Shown here one piece after another: positions 47,090 through 58,310 of a stretch of 64,000 bases of DNA. Each line of letters starts with the position of its first letter. Position 1 is the first letter of the stretch. Both the position numbers and the translations under genes were made by a program. The stretch covers positions 14,478,226-14,542,225 of the forward strand of contig NC_087071.1 in the NCBI RefSeq assembly GCF_963678635.1, written 5' to 3'. The notes under the pieces are model-generated. The model was given only the letters and a program-made list of their open reading frames with translations. It did not search any database and was not told where the DNA came from. Source of the stretch: Symsagittifera roscoffensis. Lineage: Eukaryota > Xenacoelomorpha > Acoela > Convolutidae.

Positions 47090-47945
47090 AGTTAGCCAAT
47101 TTACTGTTAAGATATCCAACAGTTTATGCAACATCTGAGTTTGACGTCGGAAAAATAAATTCACCACTACATGTACCCTTGAAACCTGACGCAGTTTTCA
47201 AAAAAACAAAGAGAAGGTAAAGTACCAATTCACCTACATGACAAAGTCAATAGATTATTTGACATTGTAGAACAATACAAAATCTTATCTCCAGTAAATA
47301 AAGAAGAACAATCAAAAGGAAACATTTTTATTAACCCTGTTTTTATTCTCGCTAAAGGAGAATCACTAAAAATAGTTCTAGAAGCTAGATACCTCAATTC
47401 ACTTATTGATGAATCTAAATGTGATTGGCCAATAGAACCAGTTCAAGTTAATTTAACGAAAATAAACGGTAAATACTTGACAACCGCGACATGAATAGTG
47501 CATATAACCAAATGCCACTAGATGAACAATCGCGACAATTAACACAATTCGTTATTGGAAATCAACAATACGAATTTAACAGATTATTCTATGGCATATC
47601 CATAGGACCAGCAGCTTTCTCAGCATTCATGAGCAAAATTTTTAGACCACTCATACTCAATAAAATGTAATCACCTTGTTAGACGATGTAATTATGCAAT
47701 CACAAACAAAAGATGAAATGTGCATAGTTCTAGAAAAATATCATCAAGTTTTACAGAACAAAAAAATGAAAGCAGCCCGAGATAAATCACATTTTTTCTT
47801 AACACGCGTAAAATTCCTTGGACACATCATAGAAAAATACACTATAACCCCCCTGAAATCACGAATTGATGCAATTCAAAAACTCCAACCACCTACAAAA
47901 AAAGAAAATCCAAAAATTCCTTGGAATGTTAATTTTTTTAAGTAA
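47090..47945 (+). pseudogene. Family B reverse transcriptase
   Basis: RT landmarks appear in order: YPTVYATSEFDVG (about 47110-47150), ILAKGESLKIVLEARYLNSL (about 47347-47406), NSAYNQMPLDEQSR (about 47497), FNRLFYGISIGPAAFS (about 47575) and the catalytic LLDDV (47676-47690), then FLGHIIE. The YNQMPL, YGISIGPAAF and LDD series is the gypsy-type RT pattern. Frameshifts and stops near 47220, 47490 and 47668 inactivate it. Confidence 0.8.
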
Positions 47946-47986
47946 AAACGTATATAAAATGCAATTATACTTAAGACCATTCAATA

Positions 47987-48458
47987 ATGTTCTCGGACAA
48001 CAAAACAATTTTGAATGGACAACAGAACATCAAGCGTGATTTGAAGAAATCAAAAAACTTCTCGCTGAACAAATTTCAAACACAATTCCAGATCCTAATC
48101 AACCATTTTATGCAATGTGCGATACTTCAAATTTTGGCGTCGGTGCAGCATTATTACAATCCCACAATGGAACAAATAAAATGAATCTTATATCAGCAAA
48201 TTATTGCTTATTTACACAAGCTGAATTACGTCTCTCTACTCTGAGGAGAGAATGCACAGCTATCATACACACTCTAAAAGAACATGATTTTTTGATACTT
48301 GAATCAAAACATCCAACAGTTTTACTTACAGACCACAAACCTATCATATTTCTTTTTACACGAAAATCAAATCCAAACCATAGAATTTATAGATTTCAAC
48401 TAATCCTAATGAAATTTCCAAATTTACACATAGTATGGACAGCAGAAAAAAAACCTTG
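47987..48458 (+). pseudogene. Family B RNase H, truncated
   Basis: FYAMCDTSNFGVGAALLQ (about 48109-48162) supplies the first RNase H Asp, RRECTAIIH the Glu and LLTDHKPI the next Asp. This is the usual Ty3/gypsy RT-connected RNase H. Homology ends at IVWTAEK near 48458, at the breakpoint with the family C element. Confidence 0.75.
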
Positions 48459-48481
48459 GTGTCGTCTTTTGATTAACCTTC

Positions 48482-49354
48482 TTGGGTGACGGGGCTACGC
48501 TTTCTGATTTGGAAGACCCCGAGTCAGTTGTTGAGCCTGATGTGGCCGCACTCTCTTTCTTTCGTCTCTTATCCGATTGGCACTCCATCCCTCGTTTTGG
48601 TGTTTTTGAGGTAGGTCGTCCTCCTGTTCTCTTCCCCGCTGCTTTTCGTTTGGTTGGGCTGCTTTGTTGCTCTTTTCGTGTCAGCTTCACGCGCAGTCCT
48701 GAGGTGTCTTCTTTAAACATGGGTTGTCGTGGAGCGTTCGGGTTCTCGATATCTAAAAAACGCAAACAAGGTCCAACTCTTCAAGCGGATGTATATGCAA
48801 CGTAATCACTGAGCGTTGAAGGGCGACAAGGACCATAAACAAATGGGTTAGGTACAAACGCAAACTCACTGTTTCTTACTAGCCATGGTTGTTTTCCTTT
48901 TGTTTGCACCCACGCTCTTTATGACGTGTAGGTTAGTATTTTCCCATCAATCGTTTTGTATTTATGTTCAAAAGTTTTTGTGTTTTTCACATTCGTGGTC
49001 ATACTAATTGTTTTTCTTGCTACTTGTTCCACCTTCTTTTTTATTGTAAAATCAGTTTGTTGTCGTATCCCTTTTTATTCTTAAGTTCAATCTTTTTTTT
49101 TCTAGTGCCACCGCTTTTATAGTTTTCACACATGTTGTGCTATGTGGTTGATTGTCCACACGTCCAGGGTTTTCCGGCACAATTGGTTCTGGTATTCTGC
49201 GTTTCATGCCTAGATCGTCCTCAGACCACTTCTTAGGTTCGTTTATTTTTTCTGCTGGGATAGCTGGTTGAGTCAGGTTTAAGATTAATAGGTGAACTAT
49301 AGGTTGTGATATTTGAGAGTGGTGTGTTAGCCTTCCTGCCCATATGTGCTTCAA
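48482..49354 (-). pseudogene. Family C pol C-terminal tail (Lys/Ser/Arg-rich)
   Basis: Minus-strand frames 49354-49052 and 48765-48482 read basic and Ser-rich sequence (KLTRKEQQSSPTKRKAAGKR, then TSGSTTDSGSSKSES). The equivalent Lys/Ser tail follows the integrase in the plus copy (KITPSGKRKATT region). Such tails often bind DNA or chromatin. I see no chromodomain. Stops and frameshifts interrupt it. Confidence 0.45.
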
Positions 49355-49391
49355 AAAGTGTGACGTTGGTTAATCCGTGCGGGTTTTTTTT

Positions 49392-50060
49392 TCAAATTTT
49401 TTTGATTTTTTCTGCCATGCTCGATGCAATTTTGAACGGTGTTTTATTTGGATCAACTTTTATGATGCCAAGTTGTCGTTTTAATGTTTGTATCAATCGC
49501 TCTACGACGCCAATGGATCTTTGATCGTCTACCGATGCATACAAAAATTTTAAGTTGTTCGATTTACAGAACAGTTGAAATTTTTTAGCGCGAAACGTTT
49601 GAGCTTGATCGCATCTTAGGCGGAGAGGTACCCCACTGTTTGAAATGTGTCTTTGCATAAATTTTCGTGCAACGTCCGCTGTTGTGTTTGAAACTATTTT
49701 AGGCGTTGGGAAATTTGACCAAATATTGACTGCCACTAAAACATAAGCATCTCTATTAGGAGCGATCCCGCAAATTCAGATTGGACCTCTTCATTTGGTT
49801 CAACCACCGGTTCTATTTAGAAAAAAAATATGTTGTTTACCAATAATTGGTTTTATATTTTTAACTTGTTGTGTGCATTCTCGACATCTTTGCGCCAATT
49901 GTACTATTTTCCTGTGTATATGTGGGAACCAGATATACTGGCAGAGGTCAAGCATGGCTGCAGAACCCGGATGTGTAAGATTTAGGCTATCGAGTACAGT
50001 CTGCGTTAGTTGAGATAGAAGAACTATGCGGTCGTCGATTAAGAGGCAGTCCTCCTTCAC
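49392..50060 (-). pseudogene. Family C integrase (minus copy)
   Basis: The HHCC zinc-binding region is present (LNLTHPG, IWFPHIHRKIV, then CRECTQQ). The core has LRCDQAQ (second catalytic Asp) and RSIGVVERL (catalytic Glu) about 36 residues apart. The first catalytic Asp position reads QSEFAG (about 49770-49785), so Asp is replaced by Glu; the plus copy has QLDFAG. A frameshift near 49750 separates the two halves. Integrase inserts the DNA copy into the genome; this one is dead. Confidence 0.75.
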
Positions 50061-50626
50061 ATAAAAGCGGTTTCGGATGTTATACCAGTATCCTCCTTAC
50101 GACAACTAGAGTGCATCCCAGTCCCATTTGCGGACAAAGTTGACAAGTGGTCTGAGGTTTTTGTCGTTTCGGGTGGCCGCTGCGATAAAGTTGACACCTA
50201 ACAACTTTTTCTTCTAGTTTTCTTCTATATAGTAGTGTGTCCTCTTCCTCTGTGTTTGTCTCTTAGTCTATTGTAGCGACGATTTCGCTTACGATGTGAT
50301 TGTGGCTGAATTCCAATTGGAATGATGTCATAGTGGGTGATTCGGTGTTTGGTATAAGTTCTTCTTGTATATTTGCGTTAGGATCCACACAATACTCATA
50401 CGTTTCCTTTGTTTCGATTGAGAGATCCGTTTGGATGACTGCGTTCACTGGCATAGTTGCTGTTTATGCGGCTGTTGTAGATGTCACTTTCATGGCGGGA
50501 GCCGTTTTCTTGCTAAATCCCTCTGTTGAATCGGTAAACACTAGTTTTCAGAAGGTTGCTGGTTTTTGGTATTCGTTTTCCGTACTCTCTTGCATGCTTG
50601 ATACAGTTGCATTATTCGTTGTTTCA

Positions 50627-51190
50627 TTACTGTCCTTTTGTTTTCCGCGCGTTTTTGATCAGCCGATAGGGCGATAGTTTCCTAGTGGCTAATTGATTTA
50701 GAATTAAGTTGTCAATCATTTCAAGATTGTTAACGAATGAGTTGATTGACGCCACAACAAGTTCCTCATCATACGCGCTGGGTGGTATTGCAATTCCAAT
50801 CGGATTTCTGGATATATAGTCAATTAATCCCATTTTGCTCCCTGCCAAATGTTTGATATCGAAGTTAAAAAGGATTAATCCGTCGATCCATCTTGTGAGC
50901 CTGCTTTGGCTTGTCATGAATCTTTCGCTGGCGTTTAGAGCGCTGATCAAGGCCTGATGGTCGGTAATTACCTTGAATTTTTTTTCCATAAAGATAATAT
51001 TTGAAGTGTTCAATCACCCATACGACCCCCAGGAGTTCTAGCTCATTTACTGAGTATTTCTCGTCTAATGAATTTAAGAATCTTGATGCGTACGCGATGG
51101 CTACCAACCCCTCTGTTGTGTCTTGTTCTAGGGCAGCGCCTAGGCCAGATGTAGATGCGTCGCAAACTACTCGTGTGTCAAAATTTTGAT
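50627..51190 (-). pseudogene. Family C RNase H (minus copy)
   Basis: The frames read TRVVCDASTSGLGAALEQ, then IAYASRFLN, KYSVNELELLGVVW, VITDHQALISAL and QSRLTRWIDGL. These are the standard gypsy RNase H Asp-Glu-Asp segments. It is followed by MGLIDYISRNP, the connector toward the integrase. A frameshift lies near 50985. Confidence 0.75.
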
Positions 51191-51239
51191 CAAAATGTTA
51201 ATTTTGTGTGTTTTCTATCACTAAATTTCTAATTTTTTT

Positions 51240-52200
51240 GTAATGCAGAGTCATGCTCCGCCGACCAATTGTGTGTTTTGTGTTTGTCTGTGTTCATAAG
51301 TAATGGGCGAAGTGCTGCTTCGGCTTGTGCCAAATGTGGGATGTATCTTGTAGGATGATGTACTGTCCCATGAAACTTTTAAGTTGTTTGAAGGTTTTAG
51401 GTAGTAGCAGTTTTTCTATTGCGTCTGTTTTTCTTGACAGGGGTAGTTCCCTCACAATCTATATGAACGCCAAGCCATTCAATTTGTTTGCACGCGAACA
51501 TACATTTATCCAATGATATTGCGAGATTTTCTTCGTCCAACTTGCGGAGAAACTTTTCCAGTGTCTCCTTATGAGTTTCTATCGATCCTTTTGTGATAAT
51601 CAGGATGTCATCTAGGTACGCATATGTATTTTAAAAATTGGTTAGTGTCAGGTCGATCGCTTTCTGAAATTCTGCCGGCATGTCCGTTAGCCCGTAGAAC
51701 CCAGTTTGGAACTGATAGGTTCCTGTGGCAATTCCCCATATCAAACTGAAATTACATTTTTCTCTTGTTTTCTTATCCAACGGGATCTGTGAATACGCAT
51801 GTCGTTAATCAAGAGTGGAGAACAATGTTTGCACCTGATATCAGATTTTATAGCTTGCGCGATTTTGTCGAGAAATTTGTTAATTTTGTCGGCATCTGAT
51901 ATTTTGTGAAGGAATTTGTTAATTTTCTTTGAGTCCAATGGGAGTTTGACTGTTTGACTAATGAATTGTTTCTCAGAGCATTATTTCAATTTAATAATAT
52001 GCTGCTGGTCGATTAGTTTATTCAGTTCTTTTTCTACTCATAACATGAATTGTGTTATGAATTGTGTTTTCATAACATGGATTTTTGCTTTCCAATTCTA
52101 ACGCATAGGTTTGCGAAGTTTTCTTTTACCCATGGTTTTATCTCTGGACTTGATGTGATCTCTTCTGTTATACTTAGCATTTGTTTATGCTGTGGTTTTT
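51240..52200 (-). pseudogene. Family C reverse transcriptase (minus copy)
   Basis: Minus-strand reading gives ATGTYQFQTGFYGLTDMPAE (about 51730-51675) and the catalytic YAYLDDILIIT (about 51630-51600). These fit gypsy-type RT, with YLDD as the metal-binding motif. The N-terminal half (52200-51740) is badly frameshifted and carries a local duplication of a DKINKFL-like segment. Confidence 0.7.
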
Positions 52201-52207
52201 CTTGAAT

Positions 52208-52830
52208 TCATTTTATTCCGATATTGGGAAGTAGCTTACGACCAAGCATGTTTGCTTTCTGGTCGTCCACAACAATGAATGGTGCTGATTGGAAAGTCCA
52301 CCCGCCGGGTTCTATGGCGAGAATTAGTCTTCCTTTCGGGATGATCACCTTTCCGTTATAGCATGCTAAATTGCGTGCTTTGTCTTCCGGCGGGATTGTT
52401 TTAAAGATAGCAGTTTTGTTATTTTTTTTCTGTATTTGGCGTGCTGTACTTTCGTTTAGAAATGACATCGGGCTTCCTGAGTCCGCGATAGCAAGGATTT
52501 CAATAGATTTTGATTTTATTTTTACAATATGTCCGTTTAGGTCATCCTCGCTATCTTTCGCCGTTTGTTTAATCTCGAATGCATCTGATATCGCCATCAT
52601 GGAGTAATTGTCTCTTTGTAATTCCTCCCATCCGTTTCGCGTCGTGAATTCTGCGAACGCGACTGGGTCGTTATTATGATTTTCCTGATGTTGATTTTCA
52701 ATTTTAATTTGTGGATCGTCGTCTTCATTGTTTTTGAGAAAATTTACTTGATCCGAACGGCACACCTTTGCGAAGTGTCCGCGTTTTGCGCATTTTGTAC
52801 AAGTTTTGTCTCTGGCTGGAAATGATTGTA
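52208..52830 (-). pseudogene. Family C zinc knuckle and aspartic protease (minus copy)
   Basis: A canonical CCHC knuckle, CTKCAKRGHFAKVC (about 52800-52757), is followed in the same 185-codon frame by the protease. This carries ILAIADSGSPMSFLNESTAR (DSG triad, about 52495) and IVVDDQKANMLGRKLLPNIG near its end. The plus copy has DTG in the same place. This stretch is unusually intact for the copy. Confidence 0.75.
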
Positions 52831-53021
52831 AATGTGTTTAACATTTTTTGTGGTCTAGTTTTGTGATCCTCGGTGTTGGTTTCTTTTGTGTTTTGATTTT
52901 GTCTGCCGCTTAAAGATCTTCCTCTATTGTTGTTTTGAAATGATTGTGCCGATCCGCCACGACCTCCTCTGGGTTGGATATATTCAATAGGTTCTTGCTT
53001 GATCGTAGTTGTTGGACTTGT

Positions 53022-53796
53022 TCAGATCGGATTTAGTTTCATGGTTTTGCTGTGTTCAATACCCTTTTCTCTTCTAATTGCATTTTCATATGCTTCTTGT
53101 GGTGTATGCGTCTCTGCTAATAATTCTACAGCGAATTTTTCATTGTTCTCGTGGGCGGTGAACATATCACGTACCCATTCTTTTTCCTTGTCTCCGCAAT
53201 CCGTCCGAGAAGCTAGTTCTATCAGATTTGCATGAAATTGTTCCAGTGTTCCAATTTTTTTTTGCTGTTTACGGCAGATAAAAATTGTATCTTTCGAATG
53301 CAATGATTCTCTGAGTGAAGGAGATTTCTTCTAATATTTGTTTTAGTTGTCTTGTTGTTGTTGTCTGTAGGTTTAACCCTGGTCGCTTCTGTTGCACTTG
53401 TCTTTAGACTTCCATACCCAGACATAAAATTAGATAGCTTAGTACTCTTGCATCCGCTTCGTCCCAGATGACTGAGTTGCACATAACTCCTTTGTCTCTT
53501 GCTTTTTGGCATCTGTTCTCCCAATCTACTCTCTTTTCCTGGTTTCTTACCTCACAGTTTCTCAGTTGGGCGTCTGTTTCTCCATGTATTTCCGTTTCCA
53601 GGATTGGTTCGATCGGCAGCGTCAGCGGAGGTTTTTCACGAAATATATTTTGAATTTCTACTCCGTCTTTTGCGAAGACTGCGAGTTCTATTAGTGCGAC
53701 CCATTTATTCCAATCTAGAAGAGGCTCTGCTGAAGCTTTCTCCCAAAATGAGTTAATGTTGAAAAGATTTTTTGCTGATCCTGCTTGCTGCGCCAT
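53022..53796 (-). pseudogene. Family C gag (minus copy)
   Basis: Gag starts at ATG 53796 (MAQQAGSAKNLFNINSFWEK). It aligns with the plus-copy gag at 58311 (MAQPAVRKNPLGISPFWQK) along its length: W.KW, GET..Q.R, RNQEK.V.WENRC and WDEA. The frame continues, shifted, through 53524-53222 and 53303-53022, where LIELASRTDCGDKE and ELLAETHTPQEAYENAIRRE match the plus copy. The structural protein is broken by frameshifts. Confidence 0.75.
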
Positions 53797-54150
53797 GTCA
53801 TACCCGTTGGTATGCGCGATGTTAAAGACTGAATCCGAACGGATTGACTAGGTAACTTTGTAGGGCAACTAAGAGGTTAAATAAGACAACTGATTCTTAA
53901 AGTAGTTAAGTTCTCCTATTATGCCAATTCACTAAACTTAATGTTTAACCTTGGCTTTCAAGGTCAGTTGACCAGCTCAATGCAGTGAGCTTAATAAGAA
54001 ACTATATATAATATATTTTGCCAATCCGGCCGGATGACAAGAACTATCAAGAATTTTGTTGTTTCACGGCAAAAAATTTTTTGTTGGTGTTTCAGGGATA
54101 AAAATGGCGTAACTACCCGAATATCAATTATGTCAGATAGTTAGCATGAC
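53797..54150. other. Leader/LTR candidate upstream of family C minus gag
   Basis: This noncoding sequence, read on the minus strand, should hold the leader and perhaps a 5' LTR of the minus copy. I found no matching copy at the other end and no convincing primer-binding site, so no boundary is given. Confidence 0.3.
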
Positions 54151-54356
54151 CAGGAGTGGATTTAGGGGGGGGGGGGGGCGTTTACCCCCCTTCCCTCCTC
54201 AGGGATTCGACCCCCTGCCGACCCAAAGGGTCCCCCTTTGGTACTCTTTAAGAAATCTGTTTTTTGCCGACCTACCCTAAAAATTTTTAAAGGATTTCCT
54301 ACCCTAAGATTACCTACCCTAAAAATTTCTAAAAATTTCTCCTAGATCCGCCCCTG
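54151..54356. mobile_element. hAT-like MITE, 206 bp
   Basis: The ends CAGGAGTGGATTTAGG and CCTAGATCCGCCCCTG are inverted repeats with a few mismatches and start CAG as hAT elements do. Flanking octamers AGCATGAC (54143-54150) and AGTATGAA (54357-54364) match at 6 of 8 positions, fitting an aged 8-bp hAT target duplication. Inside are a 14-base G run (54165-54178) and repeats of a CCTACCCTAA-type motif. There is no ORF, so it depends on a transposase in trans. Confidence 0.7.
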
Positions 54357-54364
54357 AGTATGAA

Positions 54365-55350
54365 AGCTAATTTTTGCTTTTTATGAAATAAATTAAGTTG
54401 TTTTCAAATGAGTTCTAGAAAAAACTATTATTAGAGCAGTTTTACTTTTCTTTATTTGTTTTGTTAAATAAGCAATTTATAGATTTTGATTTAGATATTT
54501 TTTCTATCAAAACCACTTTACCGCCTACATTTAAATCTCGGTTGCTTTAAATCGTAATTCAATTGTTGTCAGAACGTAAAATCAATTAATTACAAATCCA
54601 GAGCTATCAGAATAGCATTTCAAGCACGCGTCTTTTTCAAAAAAGGGGTCATAGGTGAGGTGATTTGTTCAAACATTCGAGCTGAAAAATGTCGTAGGAG
54701 CACAGAGGAGAAGAGTCAAAATTGTTCTGATTGAAAAATCATCTGAAATAAATATTGTTTTCACTTTCATTGAAAGTTGGGGCAATCAAGCCATTCAATC
54801 ATAAAATTTTTTAACTTTTGTTTTTGCGTTTTTCCAGCCATATAAAAAAATTTTTCAAAAATGTTAGTTTTTTTAACTTAAGGTTGAATATTTGAAAAGA
54901 TTTTTTGGTTTGTTTTTTCTTTAGGTCATACGAGGGGGCTCCAATTGATTTAGCTCACTGTAAGATAGGGATTAAATTTATCGACTATTTTGTTTTTGTA
55001 CGTCAACTCGTTTTTAATGTTTACTCTTGAATAGCGCAAACTCTGATCATGTTTAAGAGTTCAAATTTTTGCCGTACAACGCTTTTTTCCCAGAAACTTT
55101 CATCAATACTTCAAACACTTTACGCTTTATAATAGAATGAAAATGTTCATAATTTTTGCAATTTATTATTTCACTGACCGAAAAAGCAATTTTGAGTGCT
55201 GTAACTATTTGTTTCTGGAATCCAGAAAAAAACATCCAAAAAAATGCCCTGGTTGCAGGTTCCGAAACAGACTTGTTTTCAGCCTTTTGTAGTATCCGTT
55301 TACAGTTCAAAAACGACACACTCTGTCCTCGTAAAACTTTTCTAAATAAA
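54365..55350. other. AT-rich intergenic or 3' sequence, nothing recognised
   Basis: About 1 kb between the MITE and the second lectin exon. A minus-strand 88-codon frame (55319-55053) lies just downstream of that exon, with a WMFFSGFQKQIV stretch. It has no recognisable domain or splice sites. Confidence 0.35.
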
Positions 55351-55600
55351 TCAAGTCCAAAAGTTTAAAACCTCTCTTTCGCTAATACAAACTGGAGACA
55401 CATCAGTTTTATTGCCACATGATTCAAAGAACACCACATAGTCATCGTCAGCACTTTTCACCGAACACATTTTCTCTACATTTTCAAAGTGCACTTCATA
55501 AATTTCAACAGTGCGAACAGCGTTGAAATTTTCCCAGACAAATTTGTACAGACTCTTTGCTTCAAACTCAGTTTGTGGTATGGGAAGTTCTGATGTCATC
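55351..55600 (-). CDS. Terminal exon of a second C-type lectin-like gene
   Basis: The acceptor AATTTTTTTCCAG precedes G|ATG ACA, the same phase as exon 2 of the lectin at 33144. The protein begins ELPIPQTEFEAKSLYKFVWE, matching GTIPVPSSADQARQLYESAF, and later reads KMCSVKSADDDYVVFFESCG followed by VSPVCISE. This aligns with the CCVAMSS...VVRDVTC...FVVCES end of the first gene. The final conserved Cys pair is present, but the WVGIYDN and EPN segments are absent and there is no intron where the first gene has one. It is either a shortened, non-sugar-binding paralogue or a pseudogene. It ends in TGA at 55351. No upstream exon was found before the family C copy at about 58 kb. Confidence 0.55.
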
Positions 55601-58310
55601 CTGGAAAAAAATTTGCCCATTCCACATGCCAAAACGTGAATTTAGACAATTAAATAGGAAAAAATGAGACACTCCAGAAATCGGTCTTTGTATAGATATC
55701 TTTTCTTACCTATATTTTCTCAGCTATTAATTATAATTTAGGGTATATGAAAGAGTCAAAACATCAGAAAAAAAATGAGACAAAAAAAATTAAAATTCCG
55801 AAAACTATAAGAGCTTAACCTGAACTGCAACTAATTGCCGCTCAAAGACTAATTGCCGCGCATAAATATTGCATAAGTTAAAATTTGATGATATAATTCT
55901 TTAATTTCGGGTTTTTCAAGCTCTTTTTCGCACGATTTTGTTAAATTTCTCTACTTTTTGTGCCGAACAATTTACTATAATGATGGAGGCAATCAACCGG
56001 ATAAAAAAATTGAACAGATTTTCAAAAATCAAATTTTATCAAATTTGGTTGTATGTGGCCAAAAATTGATGAGGACACCAATTTTTTTGAATTTTAACAG
56101 CGTTTTCATGGTGCAAGTTTTTTTGCAAAGTTTCGAACCAAATTACACACTTATGTTACCGAGAAATTAAGATTGCTCAAAAGCGATTCAATTGGAATAT
56201 TTTAGATCGAGCAGGAACCAAAAAAGAGCTAAGTTGATGTTTTCTGACAATTGAAGAAGAAATTTTTATGTAATCCAGTATGGGTTTTGAGATCATTCTG
56301 CTTCACTTTAAATTATACGTTATAACGTTAAAAAATCGAGAAAAAAACAGTAATGGTAATTATGACTGCTTTATCAGAAAAATTGTTCTCATTTAATGAA
56401 CTGAATTAAATTACAAAGAAAGTTAGATGTTATAGAAAAATTTAGTTATCATCGAAGATAACAGATAAAATGTACATCAAAAATCTGATTTCAAATTTTT
56501 CAAATTGTTTATTTCGTTTAGGAAACCTATAAGTTTAATAAATAAAGAAAGAGAAAGTTTTGCTTGAAAGTTTTCATCATACTGATAATTTTAACAGAAT
56601 TGGATGAATGAAATCTAAATTGTTATGAGGTTTTACGCGAAGTTTTTCAAACAGACACACTGTAAAGTTCGTATTTTTGCTTTAGTTAACTTCAGTTTTA
56701 TTTCAAGTAGAAAATAAAGATAAACTGTCGAGTTAATGCTGATTTAAATTCGCTTTACTCTTATAAAAAATTGTTCAAATAATTCAAATTAAACCTGGGT
56801 TTAATCATTGAGCTACATTTTAATCTGTAAGGTTCTTTTGAAAGCTCATACAGAAAGCAGAGCTTAAGAACTGAGTTTTTTTGCAAGTTTCTACATACAA
56901 AACTTTCAAGTTTCTACTTCCTTTTTTTTCCTGTTTTCAGATTACAAAAAAAAACACATTCATACCTTCTCATTTCTCAACAGACACATAATCATGTATA
57001 AAAAGAGATTAAAGATTTGTTTGCGAGAAAACTGATAGTTAATGATCACAAGAGTTATTTTTTAACTGAAAAATTCACATAGCAACCGAACAAGAGAATT
57101 TTTTTTTCTGCTAAGAGTACAAAATACAGAGTAATGTTTAGACGTTTGCAGTTCTAATTTTATCTCTACCAGCAAGATGCTGGTTGAATTGTTACTATTT
57201 CCCCCCCTAAATTTCCCAGTTTATACTAAACTTTCATGCAAAGTGAGTTCAAAAGCGAGAAGCTACATGGAAAGAAGGCTACATAAAAAGAAGTTTTGGT
57301 TCAATTTTGTTCACATTTTTATTTAATTTAATAGTCTTTCACTCACTTCAAAAAACTTTTTTTAGCATTAGAAAGTTCAATTTACATCAATGATGGTAAT
57401 TTTAGTATAACTAATTAGAAATAATCCTAGAAATTGTAGTTCGTGTAATAATTTGGGTTGATCATTGACAAAATACCGGGGAAGAGTTGAATCAAGAATT
57501 CATAGATCACGTACTTTTTCGTTTTTTTTTGCGGTAATTGAGAGATGCAAAGAAATCAAACCAAAACATCAGTGTTTGACTTAAAAAAATTATGCAAACG
57601 GTATTTGCATTCAATCCGGGAGATTCAACTTGTCTCATTTGAGTTGACTAAAAATTTTCAGACAAAAACGATCAAAAGTTTTCCGTGTTCATCTCAACAA
57701 GCATTTCTAACCACAAGGAGCCCCTATTGAATTTCTACAAAAATTCAAGCAATTTGTAAACTTTTTAAAACAGAAACTGGTCCTGTTGTCCAAAAATAAA
57801 AACTGGGTTCCGAAAAATTAATTATCAAATGATTGCATCGCATTGTGTACCACAGTTTGTTATTACACACAAAATATCATTTGCGATGTTTTATTAGAAA
57901 ACTGGAAGTTTTGCCGGCAATAACTGTGCTATACAGCGTATATAGTATAAACGTATAACAAAGAAACTCAGTGGGTCTAATAGACCACAACAACTACAAA
58001 CATTACTATACTGATAGTCACCCGGCGCTATATTTATATCTACAAATTTAATCAATTGGTATATTTATATAACCTATAGGGATCTGTTCTAATACGATAT
58101 TATGTAAAACTAAATCTCATCAACTTATGTACTAGTTCCTATGAGTTCTGATTCTCACATGCTTCGAGGTCAGTTCAAAACCGAAAACAGATTCTCAACA
58201 ACACAACTGAATTTAAGTTAGTTCTTCATTCTTATTTCGAACATCATTTAGAATCTCAATCATCTAACATTACAACTCTCAGATCATCTAACACTTTCCT
58301 TGGGTATAAC
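55601..58310. other. Upstream of second lectin exon, no gene recognised
   Basis: About 2.7 kb of AT-rich sequence that should be the second lectin's intron, then the unseen 5' end of the family C plus copy. A good minus-strand donor-like GTAAGAAAAG lies near 55702-55711, but the sequence before it is not lectin-like. From about 57950 to 58310 the sequence is less AT-rich and probably belongs to the LTR or leader of the retroelement. No LTR ends could be set. Confidence 0.35.

Larger units (their letters stand above)
40257..48458 (+). mobile_element. Family B Ty3/gypsy-like retrotransposon, plus copy, 3'-truncated
   Basis: The order 5' LTR/leader, gag, CCHC-like and Arg/Ser-rich region, protease, RT and RNase H identifies a Ty3/gypsy-like element. 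Homology to an RNase H C-terminus ends abruptly after IVWTAEK near 48458, where the 3' end of a family C element on the opposite strand begins. Integrase and 3' LTR are therefore missing. It carries many frameshifts. It is oriented away from the minus copy, the two 5' LTRs facing each other across the lectin island (28648-40256). Confidence 0.85.
48459..53800 (-). mobile_element. Family C Ty3/gypsy-like retrotransposon, minus copy, 3'-truncated
   Basis: On the minus strand the order is gag (53796-53022), zinc knuckle and protease (about 52830-52208), RT (about 52200-51240), RNase H (about 51190-50627), integrase (50060-49392) and a basic C-terminal tail (about 49354-48482). Integrase after RT/RNase H is the gypsy order. 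No 3' LTR is seen: the tail runs straight into truncated family B sequence at about 48458. A 5' LTR is not delimited in 53797-54150. It is related to, but clearly diverged from, the plus copy at 58.3-64 kb. Confidence 0.8.

Noticed and set aside
53797-54150. 5' LTR of the family C minus copy
   Set aside because: I compared it by eye with 57950-58310 upstream of the plus copy and found no extended match, so no LTR boundary can be claimed.
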